The notes under the pieces: model-generated | Database searches by the model: none | Told to the model about the DNA's origin: nothing | Seen by the model: the letters and a program-made list of their open reading frames with translations, nothing else | Shown: piece after piece, positions 1-8,541 of the stretch | Layout: every line of letters starts with the position of its first letter | Position numbering within the stretch: position 1 is the stretch's first letter | Translations under genes and position numbers: made by a program | Source of the DNA: Candidatus Obscuribacter sp. | GTDB taxonomy: Bacteria > Cyanobacteriota > Vampirovibrionia > Obscuribacterales > Obscuribacteraceae | NCBI GenBank assembly: GCA_016712465.1 | Contig: JADJQZ010000001.1 | Span: 2,170,001 to 2,234,000, forward strand | Direction: 5' to 3' | DNA length: 64,000 nucleotides

Positions 1-962
1 TTGCCGGCCGGAGGCGTATAACTGAGGGCTGCTTCCAGGTCTTTGCGCATCTGGGTGAGGGATTGATAACGGTCATCGGGCATCTTAGCCAGGGCCTTCA
101 TGACGATTTTTTCCATAGAGGCCGGTATGTCCAGATCCGGTCTCACTTCCTTCATGGGGGCGGGCGGTTCGCTTATCTGTTTGCCCATGGTGTCTGCGTA
201 GTTACGGCCAAGGAAGGGCACTTTGCCGGTCAGGCTCTCGTACATGACCACGCCGAGGGAGTAGATATCCGAGCGCAGATCTACATTGGCGCCCATGCAT
301 TGTTCCGGGCTCATGTAGATAGGCGAACCCCAGACTTCGCCCATACGCGTCAATCTTTGCGCCTCTTCGGTGATCATGGCGATGCCGAAATCTACTATTT
401 TTACGTAGTCGTTAGTGCGCCCCTGTCTGGTGAGCATAATATTGCCGGGCTTGATATCACGGTGGATGGCATTGTGTTTGTGGGCATGTTCAATGGCCGC
501 GCACACTTGCACGAAAATATCCTGGAAGCGCTCCGGTGCCAGTTGTCTTTCCTGCTTGAGCACCTCGGTGAGGTTTTGCCCCTGCAAAAAGTCCATGACA
601 AAATAGGGTTGCCCGCGGTTGCTGGTGCCGTAGGCGTGCAGATTGACAATGCGAGGGTGATTGAGGCGGCTCAAAAGCTCGGCTTCCCGCTGAAAGCGTT
701 TGACCAGCATTTCGTCGGTGAGACCCTGGGTGCGCAAGGTCTTCACCGCTACTATCCGTCCGCTATCTCGAGCTTTGGCTTTGTATACCACGCTCATGCC
801 GCCCTTGCCTATGACCGAGAGCACCCAGTAACGGTTGCCCAGGGTGGCTCCGACCAGCAAATCTTTGAAATTCGGTGGAATCTTGATGCGATAGAGCGGG
901 TAACGTGAGGCCCCAGGCAGTGGTATCAGTTTTGGTGCGGGGCTCTTGTGGGGTCTTTTCAT
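1..962 (-). CDS. Ser/Thr protein kinase (C-terminus outside window)
   Basis: A eukaryote-type (Hanks) protein kinase that phosphorylates Ser/Thr residues, truncated by the left edge so only about 320 residues are visible. After a basic N-terminus of about 40 residues the translation shows the glycine loop (GKGGMSVVYKA), the ATP-binding lysine (VAVKTL), the catalytic loop HRDIKPGN, the DFG motif and the SPEQ form of the APE motif, so the core looks active. No zinc ribbon precedes the domain, unlike the kinases at 24.7 and 54.7 kb. The ATG at 962 has a GAGG ribosome site that overlaps the TGA stop of the DUF445 gene 9 bases upstream, so the two are probably translationally coupled. Whether a membrane segment or sensor follows cannot be seen. 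Confidence 0.9.
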   Translation of the reverse strand, partial: MKRPHKSPAPKLIPLPGASRYPLYRIKIPPNFKDLLVGATLGNRYWVLSVIGKGGMSVVYKAKARDSGRIVAVKTLRTQGLTDEMLVKRFQREAELLSRLNHPRIVNLHAYGTSNRGQPYFVMDFLQGQNLTEVLKQERQLAPERFQDIFVQVCAAIEHAHKHNAIHRDIKPGNIMLTRQGRTNDYVKIVDFGIAMITEEAQRLTRMGEVWGSPIYMSPEQCMGANVDLRSDIYSLGVVMYESLTGKVPFLGRNYADTMGKQISEPPAPMKEVRPDLDIPASMEKIVMKALAKMPDDRYQSLTQMRKDLEAALSYTPPAG

Positions 963-971
963 TAAAAGACC

Positions 972-2249
972 TCAGGGCGCAATGGCATTGACAAGGATCT
1001 GTACAAAACCGAGCATCAGTCCGATAAATCCCCCAAACCACTCCAGGGCTTGCAACTCTTGTTTGCAAATACGTTTGACCAGGTTTTCCAGTTGTTGAGC
1101 CGAAAATAGATCAATCTTCTGGGCAATCACGTTATACATACCCAGCTTCGGTATAGCTTTTTCCAATAACTCACCTAGCTCCCGCTTCAAGTAAGAGTAG
1201 AAAAACTGAGACAAATCCTGCTTGGCTCTCATGAGCCAGGGTTCCGGAATCGATTCCGGGTTGAAGCCGACTATGGCTTGCCTGACGCTGGCCATCGCTT
1301 CGCCTTCCACTTTTCGCACCGAGGCGATGATATCGCTTTTGTGTTCAATTAAGAAGGCTTCCACAAAGGTGACCATGTTGGCTTTGAATTTGTTTACGGT
1401 TTGCAGGGGCATCGAACGCAGGTCGAAATTGGCAATCTGCAGAGCAATTTGCTCTTTGATTCCGAAGCGCTTGATCATGTCCTGGATGATTTTGTCTGCT
1501 TCTTCCGGTTCCTTTTCCAGGAAATTGCGCCATTCATAGCAGACGCGCTTGACGCCGATGATTCTGGCTAAAAGCTTGTAAGGTCCGCTGGCGTGAGCGC
1601 CAATCGACTCCTCGAGGGCGCTGATATTGGAGGGACTCAAAAGGGTAATCAAACCGGCTCGCACCTTGGGTGGTGTCGCAAAGGCTTCCAGGATGCGCGA
1701 GGCGAATTCGCTGGCCTGCTCAAGTGAAATGCGGGTTGTCAGAATTACCTGATCGAAGACCTTCTCGGTAATTGTGGCAATTTTGGCATCTTTACCAGCC
1801 TCCAGGGACTCGATGGAAGAGGCCACGAAATGCTCGAGGAGGGTGGGACTGAGTTCGGCGATATCGGAAGCCAGCCTATGTAGTTTGGTGGTATCGCGAA
1901 ACTCTTTGAGAACCGAATCCACAAGGAGACCAATAGTGAGTCGAATATTATCTTCAGTCAGCAGGTGCTCGACCTGACCTTTGATGTCCTGCGGGGTGAG
2001 GAGCGTATCCGTGATTGTGCCGGCCACGGCCTGGGCCAGCTTGGCTCTGCGTTTGGGGAAGATCCCGGGCGTCAGAGGAAGTTGGATTTTTGTGAAGGGC
2101 ACGAAATAGGCATCATAAGGGCGAAAGAGAGCTGCTACCGCCATCCAGGTAGCCAGGTAGCCGTGGGCGAAATAAAGGATAGGAGGCACGATCACTTTCC
2201 AGATGATCGCTTCCTGACTTTGAAAAAGAGCCGCCCAGTGAAATTCCAT
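972..2249 (-). CDS. DUF445 family membrane-associated protein
   Basis: A 425-residue protein of the DUF445 (YheB-like) family, whose function is unknown. The family hallmark is near the N-terminus: a hydrophobic segment with GYLATWMAV and ALFRPYDAY, followed by LTPGIFPKRR (residues about 28-65). The middle is long and amphipathic helical, and the C-terminus ends in a hydrophobic segment (GGFIGLMLGFVQILVNAIAP), so it probably sits in the membrane with both ends anchored. The ATG at 2249 has a purine-rich AGGAAG site upstream. It is the first gene of a two-gene minus-strand unit with the kinase, which may hint at signalling, but that link is contextual only. Confidence 0.8.
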   Translation of the reverse strand: MEFHWAALFQSQEAIIWKVIVPPILYFAHGYLATWMAVAALFRPYDAYFVPFTKIQLPLTPGIFPKRRAKLAQAVAGTITDTLLTPQDIKGQVEHLLTEDNIRLTIGLLVDSVLKEFRDTTKLHRLASDIAELSPTLLEHFVASSIESLEAGKDAKIATITEKVFDQVILTTRISLEQASEFASRILEAFATPPKVRAGLITLLSPSNISALEESIGAHASGPYKLLARIIGVKRVCYEWRNFLEKEPEEADKIIQDMIKRFGIKEQIALQIANFDLRSMPLQTVNKFKANMVTFVEAFLIEHKSDIIASVRKVEGEAMASVRQAIVGFNPESIPEPWLMRAKQDLSQFFYSYLKRELGELLEKAIPKLGMYNVIAQKIDLFSAQQLENLVKRICKQELQALEWFGGFIGLMLGFVQILVNAIAP

Positions 2250-2333
2250 TTCCGTGCTTCCTGGTTGTTTTACGTATTCATTAAGTAAGACAAGACTTAT
2301 TCTATAAGCATAAGCACCTGCTTGACCTCCTCT

Positions 2334-2339
2334 TATAAT
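2334..2339 (+). promoter_or_regulatory. Candidate -10 box upstream of the TPR gene
   Basis: A perfect TATAAT lies 50 bases before the TTG start of the TPR gene, in the 140-base divergent region between the DUF445 and TPR genes. No good -35 box sits 17 bases upstream; the nearby TTGACC is only 6 bases away, which is too close. A weak call based on the -10 match and position. Confidence 0.3.
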
Positions 2340-2389
2340 TAGCGTGTCCGCCGGTTGGTTATGACGCGGTTAAAGCTGAGGAGGATAAA

Positions 2390-3394
2390 TTGCCTCGAGT
2401 CGGTCCAAAAACACAAGCAGCTTCGCTTGCGGCTTTACTGCTGTTAGCCTCTACGGGTTTCCATGATAGCGCCTTGGCCCTGGGGCTGGATCTGGAGAAG
2501 ATCAAGAATGACCTGCTCAAAGGTAAGGGGTCAAGAGGCGGCAGACAAGAGCAGATAGCACAGGTGGAAGAACAGGCGCTCTCTCTCATCAACTCCGGTA
2601 GCGGCGAAAGTCTGGCCATGGCCAGGCAAGTATTGGAGACCTCTTCTCAGAACGGTCTCGATAGTGCCCGCATGCACCTTTATCTGGGCCGTATCTATGA
2701 AAAGGCCGGGCAGAATGACAAAGCCGTCATGGCCTTTATCGAGACGCTCATCCTTTCCGAGGGCGGTGGTATCGATGCTTTGAGTGCCAGGGAGGATTTG
2801 TCCGCTCTATATATGAGGCAGGGCAATTACGATGAGGCCGGCGGTCAGCTCAAGAAGATTCTGGAAGTCAGTCCTCAGGACATCAAGTCAAGGGGCAACC
2901 TGGGCATTTGTTTCTTGCAGCTGGGATACGCCGGCGCCAGCCTCGATGAGTTCAAGCGTGTCTTGCAGGTGGATCCGAATAACTTTGTGGCCCTCTACAA
3001 CTCCGGACTGGCCCACACCATGGAAAGAGAGCCGGAGAAAGCGGCCGCCGCCTTTGAAAAAGCCGTGGCCAGCGGCGAAAAGTCGAAAGAGCCGCTTTTG
3101 CCTATGGCCTATCTGGGACTGGCCAGGGCTTACCAGGCCAGAGGGCAGTTTTCCTTCGCCCTGAAGATGACTGATAAAGCCAGAGATTTGGCGCCGCGCA
3201 GTCACTATGTTTATTTGAGTAAAGCTGAGATTTATGAAGATATGAAAGATCCCGGCAATGCGCTTGCCAGCCTTCGCAAAGCTCTGCAGGTGAATCCGCA
3301 TGATAAGAGCGCCCAGCAATCCTTGAGCCGGATCATCAGCCGGCAAAAGCAGTTAATCGGACAGACACAGTCACTATCACAAAAAACGCAATAG
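2390..3394 (+). CDS. Secreted TPR-repeat protein
   Basis: A 334-residue protein with an N-terminal signal-peptide-like segment (LAALLLLASTGFHDSALAL) followed by tandem tetratricopeptide repeats from about residue 60 to 320. TPR signatures are clear, for example the units around YLGRIYEKAGQNDKAVMAF, NLGICFLQLGYAGASLDEFK and SKAEIYEDMKDPGNALASL. TPR arrays are protein-protein scaffolds, so a cell-envelope assembly or scaffolding role is inferred, with no specific partner visible. The start is TTG, chosen because a strong GAGGAGG ribosome site lies just upstream. It is followed 14 bases later by a second TPR gene, and the pair probably forms one operon. The last 20 residues are Gln/Ser-rich. Confidence 0.85.
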   Translation: MPRVGPKTQAASLAALLLLASTGFHDSALALGLDLEKIKNDLLKGKGSRGGRQEQIAQVEEQALSLINSGSGESLAMARQVLETSSQNGLDSARMHLYLGRIYEKAGQNDKAVMAFIETLILSEGGGIDALSAREDLSALYMRQGNYDEAGGQLKKILEVSPQDIKSRGNLGICFLQLGYAGASLDEFKRVLQVDPNNFVALYNSGLAHTMEREPEKAAAAFEKAVASGEKSKEPLLPMAYLGLARAYQARGQFSFALKMTDKARDLAPRSHYVYLSKAEIYEDMKDPGNALASLRKALQVNPHDKSAQQSLSRIISRQKQLIGQTQSLSQKTQ

Positions 3395-3408
3395 AAGGGG
3401 AATTTACT

Positions 3409-4272
3409 ATGGCAGTGCAGCTTACAAACGGAATGAGAAGCGGAAGAACTCAGCGAAATTTTCTTTTCTTGCTTTCCCTGACACTTTCTTGCCAGTGCTT
3501 TGTTGGTGCCCTGGCCGCGCCGGCCGAAGCCGATAAGGACAGTGAAGACATCAGCGCCAGCATCTTTCGCTACAAGGCCGCTATAGAAGCCAATCCCAGT
3601 AATCCTACCAACCGCCTCAAGCTGGCTAAAGCCTATTTGATGGGTGGCGAATTGGATAATGCCGTAAGCGAGTTTCGCGCCGCCCTCAAGCTTAATCCTG
3701 ATGATGCCGAGTGCTTCATGGGTCTGTCTCGGGCCTATGCCCGCAAAGGCGATATCAAACAAGCTTGTGACAACATAAAAGAAGCGGTGCGCCTGGCCCC
3801 CAATCAGAGCCAGTACCATCTCAAGTACGCGCAGTTGCTCTCCCGTGACAACAAGCTCGACCAGGCTATCCAGGAGTTCAAGAGCGCCATCAAGCTGAAC
3901 GGCAAGGATGCCAACGCCCACCGTGATTACGGTGCCTGCCTGGGCTTGAAAGGAGATATCGAAGGTCAGGTGCTGGAAGAGAAAAAAGCCCTCAGTCTTG
4001 ACGATAAAAACGCCGACGCTCATTTCTACCTGGGTTCCGCCTATGCCCAGCAAGGCAAGAAGAAGGATGCCTACGGGGCCCTCAAGCGTTGTACCGAACT
4101 TGATAAGAAGAACGCCGATGCCTTCAGGCTTCTGGCTGGAATAAGTGCCTCCGACGGTGACTTCAAGGAAGCGCTCAATTTTGCCGAGATGGCAGTCAGC
4201 CTTAATCCTGACAACAAGGCTTATGTGGCCACCCGGGACAAAATAAAATCCAAAATGGCTTCGAGCAAATAA
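3409..4272 (+). CDS. Secreted TPR-repeat protein
   Basis: A 287-residue protein starting with a basic region and hydrophobic segment typical of a signal peptide (residues 14-37, ending near LAAPAEA), then about six TPR units to the C-terminus, such as RLKLAKAYLMGGELDNAV, MGLSRAYARKGDIKQAC and FYLGSAYAQQGKKKDAY. The ATG has an AAGGGGAA ribosome site. It follows another TPR gene by 14 bases and is followed by a strong terminator-like hairpin, so it is likely the last gene of a two-gene operon. Function is not identifiable beyond a probable extracytoplasmic scaffold. Confidence 0.85.
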   Translation: MAVQLTNGMRSGRTQRNFLFLLSLTLSCQCFVGALAAPAEADKDSEDISASIFRYKAAIEANPSNPTNRLKLAKAYLMGGELDNAVSEFRAALKLNPDDAECFMGLSRAYARKGDIKQACDNIKEAVRLAPNQSQYHLKYAQLLSRDNKLDQAIQEFKSAIKLNGKDANAHRDYGACLGLKGDIEGQVLEEKKALSLDDKNADAHFYLGSAYAQQGKKKDAYGALKRCTELDKKNADAFRLLAGISASDGDFKEALNFAEMAVSLNPDNKAYVATRDKIKSKMASSK

Positions 4273-4328
4273 GGAAGCAAAATTTTATCTGTTGCTCACG
4301 CAACATTGCCGAGAATTTTGGGGTAGAT

Positions 4329-4365
4329 GCAAAGGGTTGTCCAATATCTATTGGCAACCCTTTGC
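4329..4365 (+). terminator. Rho-independent terminator after TPR genes
   Basis: Arms GCAAAGGGTTG (4329-4339) and CAACCCTTTGC (4355-4365) pair perfectly and are extended inward by CCAAT/ATTGG (4341-4345 with 4350-4354) around a four-base loop, with one bulged T. A moderately T-rich stretch follows. Lies 57 bases after the TPR stop codon. Confidence 0.7.
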
Positions 4366-4437
4366 AATTTCATCGTTCTTGCCTGGTGCTGCCTTAATGG
4401 AATGTAAAAAGGTTAACTACATACGATGTGTAGCAAC

Positions 4438-4466
4438 TTGCAAATAGACTAGATAGGTTCTACCAT
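4438..4466 (+). promoter_or_regulatory. Candidate ftsZ promoter
   Basis: TTGCAA (4438-4443) and TACCAT (4461-4466) are separated by exactly 17 bases; each matches the sigma-70 consensus at 4 of 6 positions. Placed about 155 bases before ftsZ. Suggestive only. Confidence 0.3.
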
Positions 4467-4620
4467 ACCTTAACAGTTGGTCGTAACCGGAAAGGCAGAT
4501 GGCATGAGCTGTTTTTGCCTTGCGGGGTTGGAGCGACGGCGTTGTTGAATTGTCGTAGGTCTTGATGACCACGAGAGTTTACTTTTACAGTCAGTCAATT
4601 TAGTGTGAGGTCCAGAAGCT

Positions 4621-5793
4621 GTGCTTGAGCGAGCGGATAAACAAGAGAAACCTGCCAAAAACTTCGAAATGAAGGCCAACATCAAGGTTGTTGGTTGCGG
4701 CGGCGCGGGATCCAATGCCGTCAACAGAATGATTGCGGCTGGTTTAAATGGTGTGGAATTCTGGTCCTGCAATACCGACGCTCAGGCGCTTGATCTGTCG
4801 GCTGCTAAGAATCGTCTGCAAATCGGGTCTAAGCTGACCCGCGGTCTGGGTGCCGGCGGTAACCCCAACATCGGTCAGAAAGCTGCCGAAGAGAGCCGCG
4901 AGGAAATCGCCCAGGCTCTGCAGGGCGCTGATATGGTCTTCATCGCTGCCGGTATGGGTGGTGGTACCGGTACTGGTGCGGCTCCCATTGTCGCGGAAGT
5001 GGCCAAAGAACAAGGCGCGCTGACTGTAGGCGTCGTATCCCGTCCCTTCCTTTTCGAAGGTAAGCGCAGAAGCAATCAAGCCGATTCCGGCATCAACGAA
5101 ATTCGTTCCCGCGTCGATACCCTGATCGTCATCCCCAACCAGAGACTCCTGGAAGTCGTGGATCACAGAGCTTCCATGCAGGAAGCCTTTGTGGAAGCCG
5201 ACAAAGTGCTCATGCAAGGTGTGCAGGGTATTTCCGACATCATTACCGTGCCTGGTCTGATTAACGTCGACTTTGCCGACGTCAAAGCCGTGATGCAAAC
5301 CGCCGGCTCCGCCCTTATGGGAGTTGGACGTGCCACCGGTGAAGGACGCGCGGTGGAAGCGGCACGCAATGCCATCAACAGCCCCTTGCTGGAAACCACC
5401 ATTGACGGTGCCTCAGGCGTTATTTTCAACGTCACCGGCGGTCCCGACCTCACCTTGCACGAAGTGCAGGAAGCTGCCAACGTCATCTACTCTGCCGTCT
5501 CCGACGAAGCCAACATCATATTTGGTGCCGTTCTCGACGACAGACTGCACGGCGAAGTACTCATTACCGTTATCGCTACCGGCTTCGACATGCTTGTGCA
5601 ATCTCAGCCTCGGGCTCGCCAGACTCAGGCTCCCGCCCAGGGCCGTGAGCAGCAAGCGCAGCGCCAGGAAGCGCCCAGACGTGAGTCTGTGCAGCAACAG
5701 CAACCGCAACCGCAAAGCGAAATCAAGAAAGTGGCATCCGATATCCTCGATATCCCTGAGTTCCTCAAGGCCAGAAACGGAAACGGTCGCTAA
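4621..5793 (+). CDS. ftsZ: Cell division protein FtsZ
   Basis: The tubulin-like GTPase that polymerises into the cytokinetic Z-ring. The 390-residue sequence has the N-terminal nucleotide loop GCGGAGSNAVNRM (about residues 25-37), the tubulin signature GGGTGTGAAP (113-122), the T7 synergy-loop region NVDFADVKAVM (about 215-226) and, after a Gln/Pro-rich flexible linker (about 330-375), the conserved C-terminal peptide DIPEFLKAR used to dock membrane tethers such as SepF or FtsA. Length is typical. The GTG start fits the short extension ahead of the core. It stands alone: no ftsA, ftsQ or mur genes adjoin, as is common in the cyanobacterial lineage. A bidirectional terminator follows. Confidence 0.98.
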   Translation: MLERADKQEKPAKNFEMKANIKVVGCGGAGSNAVNRMIAAGLNGVEFWSCNTDAQALDLSAAKNRLQIGSKLTRGLGAGGNPNIGQKAAEESREEIAQALQGADMVFIAAGMGGGTGTGAAPIVAEVAKEQGALTVGVVSRPFLFEGKRRSNQADSGINEIRSRVDTLIVIPNQRLLEVVDHRASMQEAFVEADKVLMQGVQGISDIITVPGLINVDFADVKAVMQTAGSALMGVGRATGEGRAVEAARNAINSPLLETTIDGASGVIFNVTGGPDLTLHEVQEAANVIYSAVSDEANIIFGAVLDDRLHGEVLITVIATGFDMLVQSQPRARQTQAPAQGREQQAQRQEAPRRESVQQQQPQPQSEIKKVASDILDIPEFLKARNGNGR

Positions 5794-5812
5794 GACACTG
5801 TCAGATTTAGAG

Positions 5813-5842
5813 AGAAAGAGGGGGAGCAATTCCCCTCTTTCT
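5813..5842. terminator. Bidirectional terminator between ftsZ and a convergent gene
   Basis: Perfect 11-base inverted repeat AGAAAGAGGGG (5813-5823) and CCCCTCTTTCT (5832-5842) with an eight-base loop, between the convergent ftsZ and the minus-strand secreted protein. The purine/pyrimidine arms let it work from both sides. It overlaps the stop codon of the minus-strand gene. Confidence 0.65.
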
Positions 5843-6761
5843 ATTTGAAAAAGAGCTGCACCGTGAAGTCGGCCGGATCGGCGGGTGAACGGGGCATATT
5901 GTGCCAGAGTTTGACCACGCCCCTGGCCGGCAGTGCCTTCAGCCCGATGTCGAAAAGTTTGTCGTTATAGGGGCTCATGTTGTTGCAGCCGCCTGGATAT
6001 CCGCAGGATGGGCCGCTGTGAATGTATTGGTCAATGGCTACCAGAGAGCCGACTTTCACCAGGTTACTACTGTCGGTGTTGGAGAGGCACAGCCAGTTGT
6101 AGCCCAAATCTCGGGCATTGTAAGCAACCAGATCAAGCTTGGCTGATGGTACCGGTTGGGAAGTTCTGGTGGCACTTTCGGTGGCGCGCAGAAAGGCTGA
6201 AACGTCATAGCCTATTTCTTCTCGTCTTTCCCTGGCGTAGAAGACGGCGCTCGTCGGCGGACATTCCAGAGGCATGGCGGTATTACTGAGTTCTTCCTGG
6301 GAACTGAATTGGTTTTCGTCGAAGGCAATCTTTTCCATGATCAGGTTGGCCTGCACAAGCAGAAAGGGATTGTTGAGAAAGCGGGACTCTTCTCCGTCCC
6401 CTTCGATGGATCGCATGCCCGGTCCGAAAAAGATCTGCCCGCGCATGCCCCACCATGGCTTGCCGTCTTCTATGGCATCGAAGACGGCTGCCGTGGGTAG
6501 ATACTGATAGCAAAGCAACTCGGGATGTTGGTATAGAAATTGACGCCGCCTATCCAGCACTTCCTGCTTGCTGAGAAAATTAAGTGCCGATGGCGGATTT
6601 ACTGTCAGGTAAATCGGGGTGCTCACTTTTGCGGCCTGACCCACCGCCAGTCGGTTTACCGACTGCGCCTGAACTTTCAGCACGGCCCTGCCGAGGATAA
6701 GAAGGCTTACGGTAAGTGCCGACAAAAGCCAGAGTCTTTTGCCTGATGTCAGAGCTTTCAT
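5841..6761 (-). CDS. Secreted protein of unknown function
   Basis: About 306 residues from the ATG at 6761, chosen because it has a GAGGT ribosome site and puts a classic signal peptide at the N-terminus (basic MKALTSGKR, then a hydrophobic run, cleavage near VQAQS). An upstream in-frame ATG at 6821 would overlap the divergent mtnA start and is less likely. The mature part has no motif I recognise; it contains a short Cys-containing stretch (HSGPSCGYPGGCNNMSPYN) and a WHNMPRSPADPADF segment near the end. It faces ftsZ tail to tail and shares a 58-base divergent promoter region with mtnA. No function is proposed. Confidence 0.7.
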   Translation of the reverse strand: MKALTSGKRLWLLSALTVSLLILGRAVLKVQAQSVNRLAVGQAAKVSTPIYLTVNPPSALNFLSKQEVLDRRRQFLYQHPELLCYQYLPTAAVFDAIEDGKPWWGMRGQIFFGPGMRSIEGDGEESRFLNNPFLLVQANLIMEKIAFDENQFSSQEELSNTAMPLECPPTSAVFYARERREEIGYDVSAFLRATESATRTSQPVPSAKLDLVAYNARDLGYNWLCLSNTDSSNLVKVGSLVAIDQYIHSGPSCGYPGGCNNMSPYNDKLFDIGLKALPARGVVKLWHNMPRSPADPADFTVQLFFK

Positions 6762-6819
6762 AAGGCGACCTCGTGTTCTATTATTTAAGTCTACATCGGC
6801 TTTGGCATACGAGGTTCTC

Positions 6820-7875
6820 ATGGCGGGTCTTGAAAGTGGTCTTCTACCCTTTGAATTCGACGGGCACAGACTCAGTTTAATTGACCAGAGAGCTTTGCCT
6901 TTCTCGGAAGTTTACTTCGATGCCACTGAATTCGACAATCTGTTATATGCAGTGCGGGAAATGGTGGTGCGCGGTGCTCCCTCCATCGGTGCCGTGGCAG
7001 CCTTCGGGCATGCACTGACGGTGAAGCGACACGGCGGCGACTGGTCGAAAATAGAAGCCGACCGCGAAAAATTGCTTTCTACGCGACCTACTGCCGTCAA
7101 TCTAAAATTTGCCGTCGATAAAGTGCATGAGGCAGCCCGCTCGGCTCTGGCTCAGGGACCACAGTGCTCTGCCGACGCGGCCATGGCCGAAGCCCGGCGA
7201 CTTCTTTCGGAGTTGGTGGATGCCAATCGTTCTATGAGCGAACACGGTCTGGAACTGGTACCGGCCGGGGCCGGTATCCTCACCCACTGCAATGCAGGTC
7301 CCCTGGCGGCTTGTGGTTATGGTACCGCCCTTGGTGTGATACGGTCCGCCCATTTTGCCGGCCGCAACATTAGTGTATTTGTGGACGAAACGCGCCCTCG
7401 CAATCAGGGAGCCCGTCTTACACTCTTTGAACTAATGCGGGATCAAGTTCCCTGCACCTTGGTCTGTGAAACCATGACCAGCTATTTGATGTCCTCCGGC
7501 AAGGTCGACCTTGTCATTACCGGCGCCGATAGAATCGCCAGAAACGGTGATACCGCCAACAAGATCGGTACTTACAATTTAGCGATATTAGCCAGGCATT
7601 TCGGTCTGCCTTTCTATATTGCAGCACCTCTTTCCACCTTTGATGCTCACACGGCGGAGGGCTCCGACATACCCATCGAGATGCGTGATCAGGCGGAGGT
7701 TTTGACCCTTGATGGGCAGCCTCATACGCCTGCCGGGGCTAAGGCTCTTAATCCATCTTTTGATGTGACTCCGGCCGAGTTAATCACGGCCATTATCACC
7801 GAGAAGGGAATACTGAGAGCACCCTACAAACCTGCCATAGAGGCTTACTTAAAAAGCCAGTATTCGATGGCATAA
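6820..7875 (+). CDS. mtnA: S-methyl-5-thioribose-1-phosphate isomerase
   Basis: Interconverts 5-methylthioribose 1-phosphate and 5-methylthioribulose 1-phosphate in the methionine salvage pathway (cytoplasmic). The family motifs are all present in order: RGAPSIGAVAAFG, ILTHCNAGPLA with the catalytic cysteine, VDETRPRNQGARLT, and GADRIARNGDTANKIGTYN with the catalytic aspartate. The length, about 351 residues, is normal for MtnA rather than for the longer eIF2B relatives. The ATG at 6820 is preceded by GAGG; the upstream in-frame codons look like non-coding extension. No other mtn gene is adjacent, so the remaining salvage steps must be elsewhere. Its 3' end overlaps the convergent membrane-protein gene by 31 bases. 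Confidence 0.93.
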   Translation: MAGLESGLLPFEFDGHRLSLIDQRALPFSEVYFDATEFDNLLYAVREMVVRGAPSIGAVAAFGHALTVKRHGGDWSKIEADREKLLSTRPTAVNLKFAVDKVHEAARSALAQGPQCSADAAMAEARRLLSELVDANRSMSEHGLELVPAGAGILTHCNAGPLAACGYGTALGVIRSAHFAGRNISVFVDETRPRNQGARLTLFELMRDQVPCTLVCETMTSYLMSSGKVDLVITGADRIARNGDTANKIGTYNLAILARHFGLPFYIAAPLSTFDAHTAEGSDIPIEMRDQAEVLTLDGQPHTPAGAKALNPSFDVTPAELITAIITEKGILRAPYKPAIEAYLKSQYSMA

Positions 7876-8429
7876 GAGATGGCGAAGATGCCACTGAGGG
7901 TGGCACTACCGGCGAAGCGATACTCGGGCTTGATCTTTTGTTGAATAATATAGTTGCCGACAATGGAAATCGGCAAGTTAGCCAGGAATGCCTTCAAGCC
8001 GAGCATGAGAAAATGAGGAACCGCCTGGCCTAAAGGCATGGAAATTTGAAAGTTATGGGTGGATAGATATATAAAGAAGACATGCCTGGCAATCCAGAGC
8101 GGGTTGAAGTAAAGCATGGCAAAGCCGGTGCGCCCCAGCCAGTTGAGAACGAACCTGCCGTCTGCAGCTTCTCTAAAAAGGTATCGAAGCGGGCTTTTTT
8201 CCGCTTTCCGTCCATCGACCTTGATACTTTCCAGAACTTTGAACCAGCGGGGAATCTCAAAGCGATAAAGCAAGCTGCCCACTAAGGCAATGGTGATTAT
8301 TCGCGGCCAGGAGATGGCGCTGGGAGAAAAGCCCGAGAGAATCAGTTGTCCAAGAAAATCGCCCAGCGGGTAGAGCAGTAGACCGACCAGTAGGTTGATG
8401 CGAGTTTGAATTTGTTCTTTTGCCTGCAT
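7845..8429 (-). CDS. Small multi-pass membrane protein, unknown
   Basis: A 194-residue hydrophobic protein with about four predicted membrane spans (around INLLVGLLLYPLGDFLG, IITIALVGSLL, the segment after NPLWIARHVFF, and FLMLGLKAFLANLPISIV). The opening pattern of a GDFLGQ turn, a span and then RFEIPRWFKVL faintly recalls the Mpv17/PMP22 family, but the match is too weak to assign. Its last 31 bases overlap the 3' end of mtnA in the opposite direction. No partner gene is evident. Confidence 0.6.
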   Translation of the reverse strand: MQAKEQIQTRINLLVGLLLYPLGDFLGQLILSGFSPSAISWPRIITIALVGSLLYRFEIPRWFKVLESIKVDGRKAEKSPLRYLFREAADGRFVLNWLGRTGFAMLYFNPLWIARHVFFIYLSTHNFQISMPLGQAVPHFLMLGLKAFLANLPISIVGNYIIQQKIKPEYRFAGSATLSGIFAISYAIEYWLFK

Positions 8430-8541
8430 TTATGCCTGGTATTGTGGCTATTGCTCCTCAAGTCTGTCAAGTCGATCAAATCTTGCTATAAATAAGTTGG
8501 TTGGTTCAATCTTTTACTTCTAAAGTAGCGAAGGTAAAATC

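Larger units (their letters stand above)
4273..4620. other. Intergenic region between TPR operon and ftsZ
   Basis: 348 bases without a credible gene. It holds a near-perfect hairpin at 4329-4365 that likely ends TPR transcription and a weak promoter candidate at 4438-4466. The rest would be a long ftsZ 5' leader. Nothing else was recognised. Confidence 0.6.

Noticed and set aside
63..908. Long plus-strand open frame over the first kinase
   Set aside because: It is the antisense shadow of the minus-strand kinase, which has all catalytic motifs.
2334..2339. TTGACC at 2321-2326 as -35 box for the TATAAT
   Set aside because: The spacing is about 6 bases, far below the usual 16-18.
7845..8429. 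Naming the small membrane protein Mpv17/PMP22
   Set aside because: Only a faint resemblance in the GDFLGQ region; no full signature.
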